Part shown: positions 46,641 through 57,899 of the stretch, in pieces | How the letters are laid out: every line of letters begins with the position of its first letter | Position numbering within the stretch: the first letter of the stretch is position 1 | Assembly (NCBI RefSeq): GCF_029784135.1 | Contig: NC_073745.1 | Span: forward strand, 43,686,021-43,750,020 | DNA from: Toxorhynchites rutilus septentrionalis | Lineage: Eukaryota; Arthropoda; Insecta; Diptera; Culicidae | Direction: 5' to 3' | DNA length: 64,000 nt | The notes under the pieces: model-generated | Database searches by the model: none | What the model was told of the DNA's origin: nothing | Seen by the model: only the letters and a program-made list of their open reading frames with translations | Translations under genes and position numbers: made by a program

Positions 46641-46974
46641 CTAAAACTCTATAAAATGTTTTTGCGCAAAAATGGTAAGTCATACAAAAAAAGATCACAA
46701 AATTTTATAAAAAATGGTCAAAATATGTGTCCCTTTCCATATGTGAATCTAGATAAATTTTCAGAAAACTAAATATGCCAAGTTGCATAGTTAGGTTAGG
46801 GATCTTCCAATTTTCCTTCGGAGTTTTTCAGAAATTTTCCAATTTTTCTCTCCATTACATTGATTTATGGGCAGAGACGAATACAACAAAATAAAGGCGG
46901 TCCAAATCGAACGATTCTTTCTTCGAGTTTTGCGCTCAGCAACACAATTGGTGAGAAATTTTTATTTATATAGA

Positions 46975-48260
46975 CTAGCTGACCCGGCGAACTTTGGTCC
47001 GCCAATAAAAGTATTTTTGGTATAAATACTTTCGAACATTGACGTTCTCTTACTAAGCGAACGTCAGTGGATTCCATCGCAGAACTTTTCATTGATTTAT
47101 GTTCTTCAATTTCTTCAATGCAGACGCATTCTTTATGACCAAAAATTTGCATCATTGGGTTTCCTTTTCAATTCAAACATCAAAAGATTATTTTCTGAGA
47201 AAATTCTTCTCGAAAAATTAATAAGATTTGTATATTTTTCACATAATGTATATTTTTCACACAACCTAATGTATGAGGAAAAAAATCCGAACAAAATTTT
47301 AATTTAAAATAAAAATGCTGCATAACTTATTTTTCTGAACATGTTTATTTATTCATGTGATGCAATTTGTTAATAAAATTCACACGTAAAAATATCTTCC
47401 ACGTCATGCTGATTCACTGACTCTTCGGGGAACTTGCCTCATAGCTTCCTGAATTCCAAGTGTTTCAATAGTTTTGAGTTCCTTCTTGATGTTGTTGATC
47501 AAACAGTCGGCATTCACATTCTTTCGGGATGAACTCGATACCGCGTTGGCGTAAATCCACTAAGGTTGCAGTAGCATAAGGTAACGATGCTAAGTCTGGT
47601 CAAAATACCACTTTTTTCATTTTCGTGATGCCGTTGAATAAATTTTTGGAGGACTGGCTTTGTCACACACTTTGTCACATAGATTTGCGCATGAACCGTC
47701 AAGCTCTTCTCGAAAAACACCGGTTCGCTTATTTCACGCGACTTACGGAAAAACTTCACATCTGATGCTGTTTGGGTATGAGAAATGTATACGATATGAT
47801 TTCGCCGATCGACCAGTCGTTTCTGCCTTCAATTTCGTTCGAACTTCGCTGTCTTATAAAGTGCATTTTCGTCCAGAACCGGATTTTCCAGAATCGGATT
47901 TTCTGAAAAATTCGGTCATTTTGAAACAAACTTAAGCAAGTATAGTGAATAAAGCCTGTAGTTATTATTTTCGCCATCACTATAGGAATACGTCATTCAT
48001 CCTAAAAATGTATTTCCACTTTCAAACAATGATCAATTTCACTACCGCAAATATCGATTGGTAAGATAACGCTTATAACGGTGTTATTTTGGAACATATG
48101 GAAATTCAATTTCTTGGATTCTTCAATTTTCCTTCGAAGTTTTCCAAAAAAAATCCGATTTTTCTCTCCATAACATTGATCTATGGTCAGAGACGAATAC
48201 AACGAAATGAAGTCGGCTCAAATCAGACTCCTTCAAGTTTCGAGTTTTCATTCATATAGA
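46975..48260 (-). mobile_element. Helitron-like element, copy 3, abutting copy 2
   Basis: It begins TCTATATGAATGAAAA at 48260 (minus strand, preceded by A) and ends CCGGGTCAGCTAG at 46975. A 7 bp hairpin (GGCGGAC/GTTCGCC, loop CAAA) lies just before the terminal bases. Inside, 48110-48250 matches 46800-46960 of copy 2 in the same orientation. Its CTAG joins directly to the TC of copy 2, a head-to-tail pair. Confidence 0.6.
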
Positions 48261-50171
48261 TATAGTAATTGAATAACACAATGAGATTTAGAGAGCTGTC
48301 GTCAATAAGTACATTTGAACCACGGCAAAAATAAATTCTTCTCCAGCGCTTATCCAATTAAAATTCACCCAACGCCGATCTCTGGACAACGAAAGACAAT
48401 AAATTAAAATCAATCAATCCTGTCCCTGCTTTGTATTTGCTTTGCATTCATTAAACATTGTAAATTAGATTCCGAAACAAAACAAGGGTGGAGTAAGGAA
48501 AACACAGCTGGAAAATTCGTAATATTTCAGTGCCTGATTTTCCACGAACACTGATCTTGAATCATTGGCTTGGATAGTGACATCCCTCGCGCTTTGGGTG
48601 ATTTTCGATAGCGCAGAAAAAGATAATCGAAAACATTGCTCTCGCGGAGGCATCCAAATAAAATAGAAAAGAAAAAGAGGGCATGGGAATAAGTCCAATG
48701 AAATTTATGGCCGTAATTTTATTGCCTCCTTCGTTCCTCCTCCGGTTGGTGGTGGGATCGTTACACTGGAAGACAAGTGAATAATTTTCTCCTGTTTTCC
48801 AGCATTTGATGCAAAATTTAATTAAGAAATCAATCATTTTGCCCGAGCAGGGAAAAGTTTTGTTTTTCTCCCTCGCAATCAGTCGATACCATTCGCTATT
48901 GGGATTGCATAACATCGACAACGAATTGGAAAGTGAAATTACTAAAATTTAAACGAATTTGGAAAACCAGAAACAGAAACTGTCAATATTTTAAATAGTA
49001 ATTGTTTATTTCCACGATCTTGGTTTAGTTCTGAAGGCAGAGTAAATAATATTCAATTACGATATTACCTGAAAAAAATTCAACTTCTATGTTATCAAGT
49101 TCAGTTCAGGATTCAGTGATATACTAGGGGGTTTGAAAAAAAATCTATTCGGATATATCGTTCTTTCTTTAGAATCACGCGTTTATATCAAGACATCATA
49201 CATTTTGGTTCTATTTGGATAAACTTCTAAATGAAACAATGATCTGTATGCTGAAAAGTGAGTAAACATACGCTTCAATTAAACTTTTTCCCTAGTTAGC
49301 TGCACGCTGTAGAGAAACATTCCAAACATGCACAAAACTTCTCATCTTCCCATTCCCGGAAAACGTCGGCGCTCGGTTTTTTTTTCCTCTCTCTATCTCG
49401 GATGCATTTCCCAAACCGGGTACAATGTGGAACACGTCAACAGGCACGAAAAATTATCCTCTATTTGACGCGAACATTTTGTTATATGAACTTTTTAGCA
49501 TGTTTATTAAAAGTAAATTAAATTTTTCTCCACTTCGGACACTGCCTCCCGGAGCCGGAGCCACATAACTGTCTGTGTTGAGTTTTTTGTTTTCGGTAGT
49601 TTTTCCCTTTCCTAATAGAGTCGAATTGGTGCAGTATGGTGATGGGGGAGGTGGGGCCGGTGGTTGGGGGAACTCACCAAACAAGCAATGTATAATAGTT
49701 TTCCCGGATATCATTGCACTTTTTCACTGCACACGAGGATTCCAACCGATTTGGTGGCATAATTTTCAGTTTTTGGATGTAATGTTTCTTAACGTCGAAT
49801 TAGGGAATGGCACTGTAATCACGGTGGGATGTTAGACCGACAATGAAACTTAACCTCATACAATTCGAACAGAAACCCAATCAAGATTCTCGATCATTTA
49901 CTAATGTGGTTGTTTAATAATAACAAATTTATGATTTCTAATAATTTAACATATTACAAAAATATTTTGTTTTTTTTAAGAATGTTTATTCATAATGTGG
50001 ATACTTGTTTTACAAAGCTTCAGGGTTGAAGCTTGACAAAATATATGAATTATACTTAACTATCATTTTGGTAACACATCTTAGAACTACAAAAACGACA
50101 AGTTGGTGCAAAAATATTGTAAAAGATTGTTGGTCGCGACAAACACAGCGATAAACTGCCGAAATCTACAT
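48261..50171. other. Unassigned sequence
   Basis: Frames of up to 119 codons (48562-48921) lack recognisable motifs. A G-rich run lies at 49642-49671. No element ends were identified. Confidence 0.4.
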
Positions 50172-50173
50172 TA

Positions 50174-51474
50174 AAGGGTGTGTCACATCAAATTGCATCA
50201 CGGAAAAAACGCTGTAGAAATTTAATTTTTAGGAATTATATCTTCAGCTTCCGCTTATAATCAGATAAGAGTGTATAGATCACGTTGGCCATGCTTCACT
50301 GTTAATTTTTCGTAAATTTGGAAAAATGTCGTCGAACGAAAAAGAGCGTCGTGAATTAATCCTGTGCACTCATTTCGAGAATCCGGAGTTGTCACATCGG
50401 GACATCGGTAAGATGCTGGGAATCGTCCAATCCACGGTCAGCAGAGTACTAAAACGATACTTCGAGAACCTAACCATCAACCGGAAGGTGAAGAACGGCA
50501 AAAATGGATGCTCCGTCAGTGAAAAAGATCACAAGCGCGTAGTTAAGCAGTTTAGACGTGATCCGAGAAGTTCGGTCCGGGATGTCGCCAATAAGCTGAA
50601 TTTGTCAAGTTCATTCGTCCAGCGGACCAAGCAGCGGGAGGGCCTGCGTACATACAAGGTTCAGAAGGCTCCTAACCGCGACGAAAGGCAAAACATGGTG
50701 GGGAAGACGCGAGCCCGGAAGCTGTTCACCGAAATGCTGACGAAGCCGCATTGCCTGGTAATGGACGACGAAACCTACGTCAAAGCGGACTTCCGTCAGC
50801 TGCCGGGTCTGTTGCTCTTCTCCGCAGAGGACAAATTCAGCGTTCCGGAGGAGATTCGCAAGCAGAAACTATCCAAGTTTGCCAAAAAGTACATGGTGTG
50901 GCAAGCGATTTGATCTTGCGGAAAGCGGAGCGCCCCCTTCGTGATGACCGGCACGGTAAACGGGCAGGTTTACCTTAAGGAGTGCCTACAGAAGCGCTTA
51001 CTACCACTATTGAAGCAGCACGAGGGCCCGACCATCTTCTGGCCGGATCTCGCTTCGTGCCACTATTCAAAGGACGTGTTGAAGTAGTACGAAGCCAACG
51101 GGGTCACCTTCGTGCCAAAGGAAATGAACCCGCCCAACGCGCCGGAGCTTCGCCCAATAGAGAAATATTGGGCGATTATGAAGCAGGCCCTCCGGAAGAA
51201 CCCAAAAGTTGTCAAATTGGAGGCGGACTTCAAGAGAAAATGGATTTCTGTTAAAAAAAAAAACTACAACCTGACGTTGTATAGAACCTTATGGACGGGG
51301 TAAAGAGGAAGGTGCGAGCATACGGGCTTGGGCTCGAAGTATGAATAAAAAGAAAATGCCAAAAGTTGTTTAATAGTTTTTATTTTACTGTCTAAAATTT
51401 TCAAAAGGATCGGTCTACTGGGCGAATTTCTACAGCGTTTTTTCCGTGATGCAATTTGATGTGACACACCCTTT
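50174..51474 (+). mobile_element. DD37E (ITmD37E-type) element, copy B
   Basis: AAGGGTGTGTCACATC ends are inverted, with TA at 50172-50173 and 51475-51476. The length is 1301 bases. It keeps the 'caaaaggatcggtctactgggcgaa' segment before the right TIR, as copy D does. Confidence 0.93.
50326..51340 (+). pseudogene. DD37E transposase, copy B (two stops, one frameshift)
   Basis: ATG 50326 opens a 195-codon stretch with the helix-turn-helix region and the first catalytic D (VMDDETY), ending at TGA 50911-50913 where copies A and D have TGC (Cys). The same frame resumes, then meets TAG at 51085-51087 (TGG in A and C), preceded by AAG rather than GAG. The RPIEKYWA motif follows. Extra A residues near 51255 shift the final 30 or so codons. 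The first stop is shared with copy C and the second with copy D. Confidence 0.92.
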
Positions 51475-51608
51475 ACTGATTTGAGAATGTGACTAAAATT
51501 CCTATTGGGTTTCACGAGACGAGATAGTGTGGCGGATGACTTGCAATCAACTTAGGATAGGGTTTAGAATGATTGTGGTCTCTTCTGTGGTTCGAGATTT
51601 ACTAGCTA

Positions 51609-52535
51609 CAGGGTGGGCCATTTAAAGTGGAAGGATTTGTTTTTGCAATAGCAAAGTAAAGAAGTGGAATTTTAATTTTTTTTTTAAATTCATTTATTTT
51701 TGTCCAAGGAGATTTGTTCTAACTACTTTTTGATTATGATATCTCGTAAATGACCGCCTCTTGCCTCGACCGCAAAATGTGCCCTTTTTTCGGCATTTTC
51801 CATCACTTTGCCCAATGTTTCGGCCGATATGGCAGCAATTTCTTGTCGGATATTGTCTTTCAGCGCAGCCAGGGTCCTTGGTTTACCAGTGTATACCTTG
51901 GATTTTAAATATCCCCATAAAAAAAGTCAGGAGGCGTCAAATCAGGTGATCTCGGTGGCCAGTCATAATCGCCGTTTTTGATATTAATCTTCCGGGGAAC
52001 ATTTCGCGCAATAATTTGGTCGTGGCAGCCGCTGTATGGCATGTAGCGCCGTCCTGTTGGAACCAGTAATTGTCCAATTCATTTTCACGAACAAATGGCA
52101 ATAAAAAATTGGTTATCATTGTCCGATAACGCTCCCCATTCACGGTTACCGTTGCTCCATTTTCGTTTTCAAAGAAGTACGGGCCGATGACTTTATCGGC
52201 ATAAATGCCACACCACACAGTAACTTTTTGGTCGTAAAGAGGTTGCGTTTCGATGAATTGAGGGTTTTCAGTAGCATAAAACCGACAATTTTGTTTATTC
52301 ACTCCTCCATTCAAGTTGAAATGCGCCTCATCAGACATTATGATTTTTTGCCAAAAGCCACGTTATTTTGAATGTACAGCTGAACAATTTCAGCGAGTTG
52401 TTTAGGTGTGTATTGTTCCATGGTTAAAATTGTACTGAAATGACGCTTCCAACGCGGTATGACATTTGTTATTCTGAAATCTCTGTCGAAAGTTGTGGGG
52501 TTGCCAGATGCTTCCACTTTAAATGGCCCACCCTG
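51609..52535 (-). mobile_element. DD41D mariner-superfamily element, internally deleted
   Basis: Perfect 25-base inverted ends start CAGGGTGGGCCATTTAAAGT (left from 51609, right ending 52535), with TA at 51607-51608 and 52536-52537. At 927 bases it lacks about a third of the transposase gene. Confidence 0.88.
51723..52421 (-). pseudogene. DD41D transposase relic with internal deletion
   Basis: ATG 52421 starts MEQYTPKQLAEIVQLYIQNN, then the N-terminal DNA-binding half is deleted and the reading joins WQKIIMSDEAHF, with the first catalytic D. FFENENGATVTVNGERY and FQQDGATCHT follow, then a one-base loss near 51980, the DLTPPDFF motif, and a second frameshift in a T-run near 51920. The last piece (WGYLKSKVY to RGGHLRDIIIKK) ends at TAG 51723. 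Corrected for the base loss, the second and third aspartates are 41 apart. It is a different subfamily from the 16.8 kb copy. Confidence 0.85.
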
Positions 52536-52959
52536 TACTTCTGTTTAACAATGTAACAAAACATATTGCTTTCATGGCGTATGTATGTGTGGTATATGAA
52601 TATACAAACCGTTAACCGTGCTAAGTGTGCTATAATCTGAAGTGTTTCATTCAATGTACAGCTAGAATTAAAAAAAGGGCAAAATAGGACGATGAATAAA
52701 TTAGTTCAACCCAAAACACTTGTAAAAGCTTGTATTTATCCAGAAACCAGAATGAGTTTATAGTTTTGTACGACCAGGGTAGTCAAGACCCGTAGCTAAA
52801 GCAACCTATATGTAGCTATTTCCACAAAATTAGTTTCATAAATGTGTATTGTTATCCATCCAATTGTATAACATTCAATACCCATAATAATATACTAAAA
52901 GTAACTTTCTTTCTGTTTGAAGCGATCTCGGTTCAATTCATTCAACGGTCCGTGTGCTA

Positions 52960-53312
52960 AGGGTGCTCATACACTGTTTGACCGAAGCCAAATATTTGAC
53001 TCTTTTTGACAGATAAAATTTGGTCAACGTGTACTGATCAAATATATTCTACACAAAACACGACAAGCAAATATTCAATTATTGGATGTCTAAAATATGT
53101 TTTCAGTCTGTTCTTCGAACCTGTCGGTACATGGTTAGGTTACCTTGAATATTTCAGCCGATTTTTTCCATGTCCGGTGTTTGACATTGTTTACCACTGT
53201 TGAAAATTGAAGAGTGGCAAACAAAATAGTGTTTGTACAAATATCAAATCAAACCTTATCTGTCAAAAAATATCAAATATTTGACCTCCGGGCAAACAGT
53301 GTACGGCCACCT
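52960..53312. mobile_element. MITE with 65-base imperfect inverted ends
   Basis: The left end AGGGTGCTCATACACTGTTT and the reverse of the right end AGGTGGCCGTACACTGTTT extend with good matching through 'caaatatttga' and 'tttttgacagataa'. TA lies at 52958-52959 and 53313-53314. The length is about 353 bases with no coding capacity. Confidence 0.75.
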
Positions 53313-53362
53313 TAAGGAGTCGAATTTTTTCTACCTTCCTTTACAGCTAAACTGTTGCTACC

Positions 53363-53465
53363 TTTCTCTTCTTTCTTTTCGACCTTTCTGTTCCTTTTTA
53401 TCTCTCTCTCTCTCTTTCTTTCTCTCTCTCTCCCTCTTTCTCTCTTTCTCTCTTCATTTCCTTTA
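53363..53465. repeat. CT-rich low-complexity tract
   Basis: A polypyrimidine run of CT and CTTT units. Confidence 0.85.
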
Positions 53466-54043
53466 ACTTTCTCTTCCAACAACAGGGAAACTTGGCAATA
53501 ACGTACTTTTTAATTTCAAAATTAAACATGGTATCAAAGCATAATGAAGAACACAGAAACATAGCTCATATTACATGATTTCATGATGCTGTTTAGGTAG
53601 AGTTAGTAAATAATGATGAAAAAGTCCAACTTGAATTATTTCGTATATTTCATTCTTTGACTTAAAATTTTGTAGGTCTTCAAGTTTCTAAGTTATTTTT
53701 TTAGGAAAAAAGTTTAAAAAACTTAAAATTTCATATAACTTTTAACTCAAAAAGCTATAAGAACTACTTAATTTTAATATAGGAAATTGCTCAAGGTTTT
53801 TATTGGTATAATTGGTGTAATTGGTGTAATTGGTGTAGGGGAAGTGGTGCATAGTGATCGACCTAATGAATATGCCCCTTTCCAGCGTCCACATACCGCT
53901 ACAAATATCGTTTTTCTTAGGATATTATAGTTCAACTCATTCTTATTCAAGATAGCACACGGCTTTCACTATAAAAAATCAAAATAGTACATTTTTCATC
54001 ATTAGAAAAAAAGGTGAAAAATTTATCTTTTTTTTTTTGCTTG

Positions 54044-54727
54044 GAGGTAAAGTGGTCACCTAGTGGGGGCAAAGTGGTCACTCGCACATATCTAGCTAAA
54101 TGTGATAGATTTATGCGTTTTTTCGTCCAAATTTGTGCAAATCATATTCGATATAGTAGATACACGTATGAAATAAGATTGGTCTTTTCACCTAGAGTCT
54201 CAATTTAAAATTTCTAATGCATACAAAAACGTAAGCAACACATATCGCAATATTAGGGTTGGTTCAGTTGAAGTGATAATTTTTTTCCAGGGTCAAAGAC
54301 ACAAAAGGAAACTCTTCAAGAGCAGAATGTGATGAGGTATATTAGCTTTAGTACACAGAATATTGTAAGTCGTTGTGTATGACCACTTTGCCCCCAAAAC
54401 ATCAATGTAATTTCTATGTTAATTAATCGCTGAGATTGAACAAAATATCTGTTCACAACTGATGATTTGTCCAACATATCAGAATGAATAAACTAAATTT
54501 ATACCATGCGCACCGAACTACGGCCGAATGGCTATTGTGAGAGCAATTTATGTTTTTATTTATATGTTGACATGTGACAGTACTACTAAAGTACAGGGAG
54601 GGTGAAAATTCATTAAATTCTTCAAACATAAGGTGACAATCAATACGGTGTCAATAGTCAATAGATATAATATCAAACAAGCAGGTGACCACTTTGCCCC
54701 TCATGACCAATTTGCCCCCACTACCTC
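54044..54727. mobile_element. Probable MITE with 'GGGCAAAGTGGTCAC' ends
   Basis: 'gtaaagtggtcacctagtgg' and 'gggcaaagtggtcac' at 54047-54081 are inverted at 54684-54727 ('gtgaccactttgcccctcatg', 'tttgcccccactacctc'). An extra inner copy lies at 54379-54396. The exact ends and the target duplication are unclear. A looser 'aggggaagtggtgcatagtg' at 53837 may be the true left end. Confidence 0.5.
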
Positions 54728-55223
54728 TAATGTTGGGAGAAAGTCTGATGCGAGTTGAACCAAATAAACGAGAAGTGCTGATAGCTTTCGACTCTACTCG
54801 AATTTTTCGAGTCTACTTAAGTAATAAAAAATAAAATAGCTAAATTTTAGCTATTACCATCTGGTCACTTTAAGCTAAAAAGATATTACAAAAATTTCGA
54901 TGCATTCTAAAATAATATCCAAAGTGATAAACAAGTGGATTGAATAATATAATTCCGTAGTTCTTCGTCGAAAACTGCGGTCGTGTCCTAGATACAACCC
55001 ATTACCATTTTTTTGAATAATTTTTGAAAAAAGTGGTATTTTTTTAATGAAAATTCAAATAATTTCCTACCTTTTTTTCTTTTCAAAATATAATTTTTCC
55101 ATGCATATTTGATTTGAAAGCGAATTGATTTCTTGCTGTCTTGACGCAAGGGTCTTCAATGACGAATGATAAGATGGGAAGCTTGATGTAAACATGTTAA
55201 TAATTACATAAGTTTATTCAAAT

Positions 55224-56134
55224 AGAGGAACTGGTACAAATTCGGCACCCCATTTTGTTTGTTTGGACTTAGCTCTTGGCCAACGCTCGGAATTTCTTCA
55301 TATTACGTCAGCTTATGAAGGGATCTATTGCAGACATTTCCCCGCAAACCGATTTCAAAAATCTTGATATGGCTCGGAGCTTTGAGCATAGAAGTGAAAC
55401 AACTCAAATTCTAGTATCCGAGATGCCTGGGTAGAAATTTGGCACCCCATTTTTTTTTATTTTTTCAAATCAAATGAATCGTCCTGAAATCACTGAAAAA
55501 TGTATTTTTAGCATTTTCATACAAAATAGAGGTGAAATACACTATCTTACGTAAATTAACTCAACTTTGACGAAAAAGCATGCAATTTTACAAAACAAAG
55601 AGAAACAAAAAAACTTTTTCAATAAAAAGTCAACCAATTTCATCTCGATTTATTTCTAACTAAAAAAGTAAAACAAATCAAAAGCCTTTATAAAAGTCGG
55701 AAGCGTAGTTGCTGCATGGGCATGCAATACTTAGCATAGTGTATCATCAACACTATGTTTACTTTGGGGTGCCAAATTACCCGCACACCGAATTTTCACT
55801 TTGGAATGAAATCTATGATCTTTTTTATTAAAATCTCGATACACTTAATCGAATTCGTTGAAAAACATCAATTTCATGATCCAAATCAGCTTTAATATTT
55901 GAAATCGGCTCACTATTCGATTTTTAATGATTTTTCAAAAGACGCACATGAAAAACAACAAATCTTGAATATTTTTTAAAAAACACTGATAATTTGGATT
56001 TTTGGCATCTGACGTTTGTTACTACATTACTAGAACACTTTTTTATATTCACCATCAGAGTGCGCTCATTACCGCCGGAGATCCGGGTGGGTACCAAATT
56101 ACCCCAGGGGGAATCGAATTTGTACCTGTTCCTC
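55224..56134. mobile_element. MITE with 'GAGGAAC' 20-base inverted ends
   Basis: The left GAGGAACTGGTACAAATTCG is inverted in the right end with one difference (GAGGAACAGGTACAAATTCG). TA is duplicated at 55222-55223 and 56135-56136. Inside, 'ggcaccccattttt' occurs twice and its inverse 'ggggtgccaaatt' once. The length is 911 bases without a coding frame. Confidence 0.8.
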
Positions 56135-56393
56135 TATTAATATTGCCCTTATATTAACTATTCAGTGCAATTTTATAAAAACTTGAAAGAGAATTAATAA
56201 AGTAATGTATTTTTTCAATAATTGCTTAGCTGCTTGTTAGCTGAATTACTCCTCGTACAATCGCTATTCATAAGTTCTCCATTGAACTTCCATTTGGTAA
56301 ACAAACTGGGGAGTCCTTATTCTGAATCTCGATTAAATGAACCATAGCATGCCGTCCGATTTTAATGAACTGAAGCATTATGCTATTGAAATA

Positions 56394-57047
56394 CCGTTCC
56401 GAATCATATTTCGGACGCTTAAGGCATATGATGCAGAAAACAGATCTAAACTTTATGCACAAGTATTATTTGGTAGATATTTTTGATAAATTAGTTCAAT
56501 ATGCTTTCAAGCTTTCTACTTTGGTACCTATTTGATTGAAAACATAATAAAATCATCGAATAAAATGCTTTTCAAATGAAGCAAATAAGAATCAAACTTC
56601 GGACACAAAATCAAATTTCGGACAGATTGAATTCAAATTTCGGACACTTTATTTTGTAATTTTATGGAAGAAAATTACATTACACTTGATTATATTTTAT
56701 AGTCAACTGCGAAACACTTAACAAGCAATCACAGTAAACTGTTAACGATGATGAGAACTGATGAAACACGGGAGACATTTTAATATTTATGAAGGGGTAA
56801 ATTCTACGTGCTCACGCAAAACAAACGTGAAACACAAACGATAATGAGTGGTGCTGTTGAATTTTTTCCTACTATGTGATAATTCAAATGTTATTCTCCA
56901 ATGAAGCGATAGTGAAACCAAGGGATCACTCTAAAGAAGCAATTGTGATATTAGATTTATATTCATATCATCAGTGCATGAAGCATTTCAAGATATTAGA
57001 ACAAAGTGTCCGTAATATGATGTTGTCCGAAATATGATTCAGAACGG
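56394..57047. mobile_element. MITE with 'TTTCGGAC' inverted ends
   Basis: Left CCGTTCCGAATCATATTTCG and right reverse CCGTTCTGAATCATATTTCG differ at one base over 23, with TA at 56392-56393 and 57048-57049. 'cttcggaca' and 'atttcggaca' repeat inside at 56597-56650. The length is 654 bases with no protein. Confidence 0.8.
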
Positions 57048-57063
57048 TACCTAATTATTACGG

Positions 57064-57135
57064 TGGTTTTTCTCTTTTTCTCCCTTTCGCTCTTTCTCTC
57101 TTTCCATTCGTTTCTCTTTCACTCTTTCTCTTTTG
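57064..57135. repeat. CT-rich low-complexity tract
   Basis: A polypyrimidine stretch of TTTCTCTTT-like units. Confidence 0.8.
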
Positions 57136-57310
57136 TTTCCCTTGATACCTAGCATTCTTTTACGTTTTATTACGTTTTGCATATTCTTTTTTCAATATTC
57201 GTACCGCTAGACTACCATGCGTTCACACTGATTTTTGCGAATGTAACATGGTTACGCTATCAATACTCATATTAATTTCTAAACGTAGACTATCATGCTA
57301 TATGTACACC

Positions 57311-57500
57311 CAGTGGCGTCAAGTGGAGCTTCCGCACCCGGGGCGGAAGTATCTGGTTGCACCCCTCCCTCTTCGCTATCTGTATATGATATATGCCGTA
57401 TGAAGAAGTATTTGTAATGTGGGGCCGTTTCTACACCCCTAAAATCGTGTACCCGGAAGCAATCCGCACCCCCCCCTGCACCAACCAGTCGACGCCACTG
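57311..57500. mobile_element. Small hAT-type MITE
   Basis: The ends CAGTGGCGTCAAGTGG and, inverted, CAGTGGCGTCGACTGG are flanked by TGTACACC (57303-57310) and CGTACACC (57501-57508), an 8 bp duplication with one difference. An 8 bp duplication with CAG...CTG ends fits hAT. The length is 190 bases. Confidence 0.7.
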
Positions 57501-57702
57501 CGTACACCCAAATTAGCGTTGCCAAAAAGCATTTCATTTTCGGCAGAAACCATCCCTTTCGTGCCTTGAAGCGTCAAATGAGCAAATAAAATCATCTGAC
57601 CCCCAACGCTGTTTGTATAAATGGAAGCAGACATCTATTTCCTTTTTCTTTTTTTCATCTTTTTTGGGATTGCACCCAAAAAATATCCAAACGACGTCAA
57701 CG

Positions 57703-57755
57703 GGGATCGAACCAAGACCGGCTGGAATGCAAATCTGTTTTACACGACCACGCTA
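57703..57755 (-). promoter_or_regulatory. tRNA-like Pol III boxes inside TIR element
   Basis: Box A-like TAGCGTGGTCGT and perfect box B GGTTCGATCCC are 30 bases apart on the minus strand. The same boxes lie in copy 1 near 4830-4905. Confidence 0.6.
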
Positions 57756-57899
57756 TCCACATAGCTAATTTTGCTGTTGCGTAAATGCGTGATAATGTAA
57801 CACCTCATTACAAAATGAAGTTGGAAAGTGTTTTCTAAGAGTAAAACGGAGAGAGCATAAAGGATATCAATATCCATCACGGTCTGGGCCGTGTGCATA

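Larger units (their letters stand above)
44710..46974 (-). mobile_element. Helitron-like element, copy 2, with internal tandem array
   Basis: On the minus strand it starts TCTATATAAATAAAAA (from 46974) and ends GAGTCAGCTAG (44710) followed by T. A GC-rich hairpin (44717-44735) lies upstream of the end. These match Helitron rules: 5' TC, 3' hairpin and CTRR, A|T target. The 3' 300 bases match copy 1 (1395-1706), and the 5' start matches copies 1 and 3. The inside carries repeated 140-147 base units and a hAT scrap. No Rep/helicase is encoded, so it would depend on one elsewhere. Confidence 0.6.

Noticed and set aside
49642..49671. G-rich run as a G-quadruplex
   Set aside because: Only three runs of three or more G are present in close order, short of the usual four.
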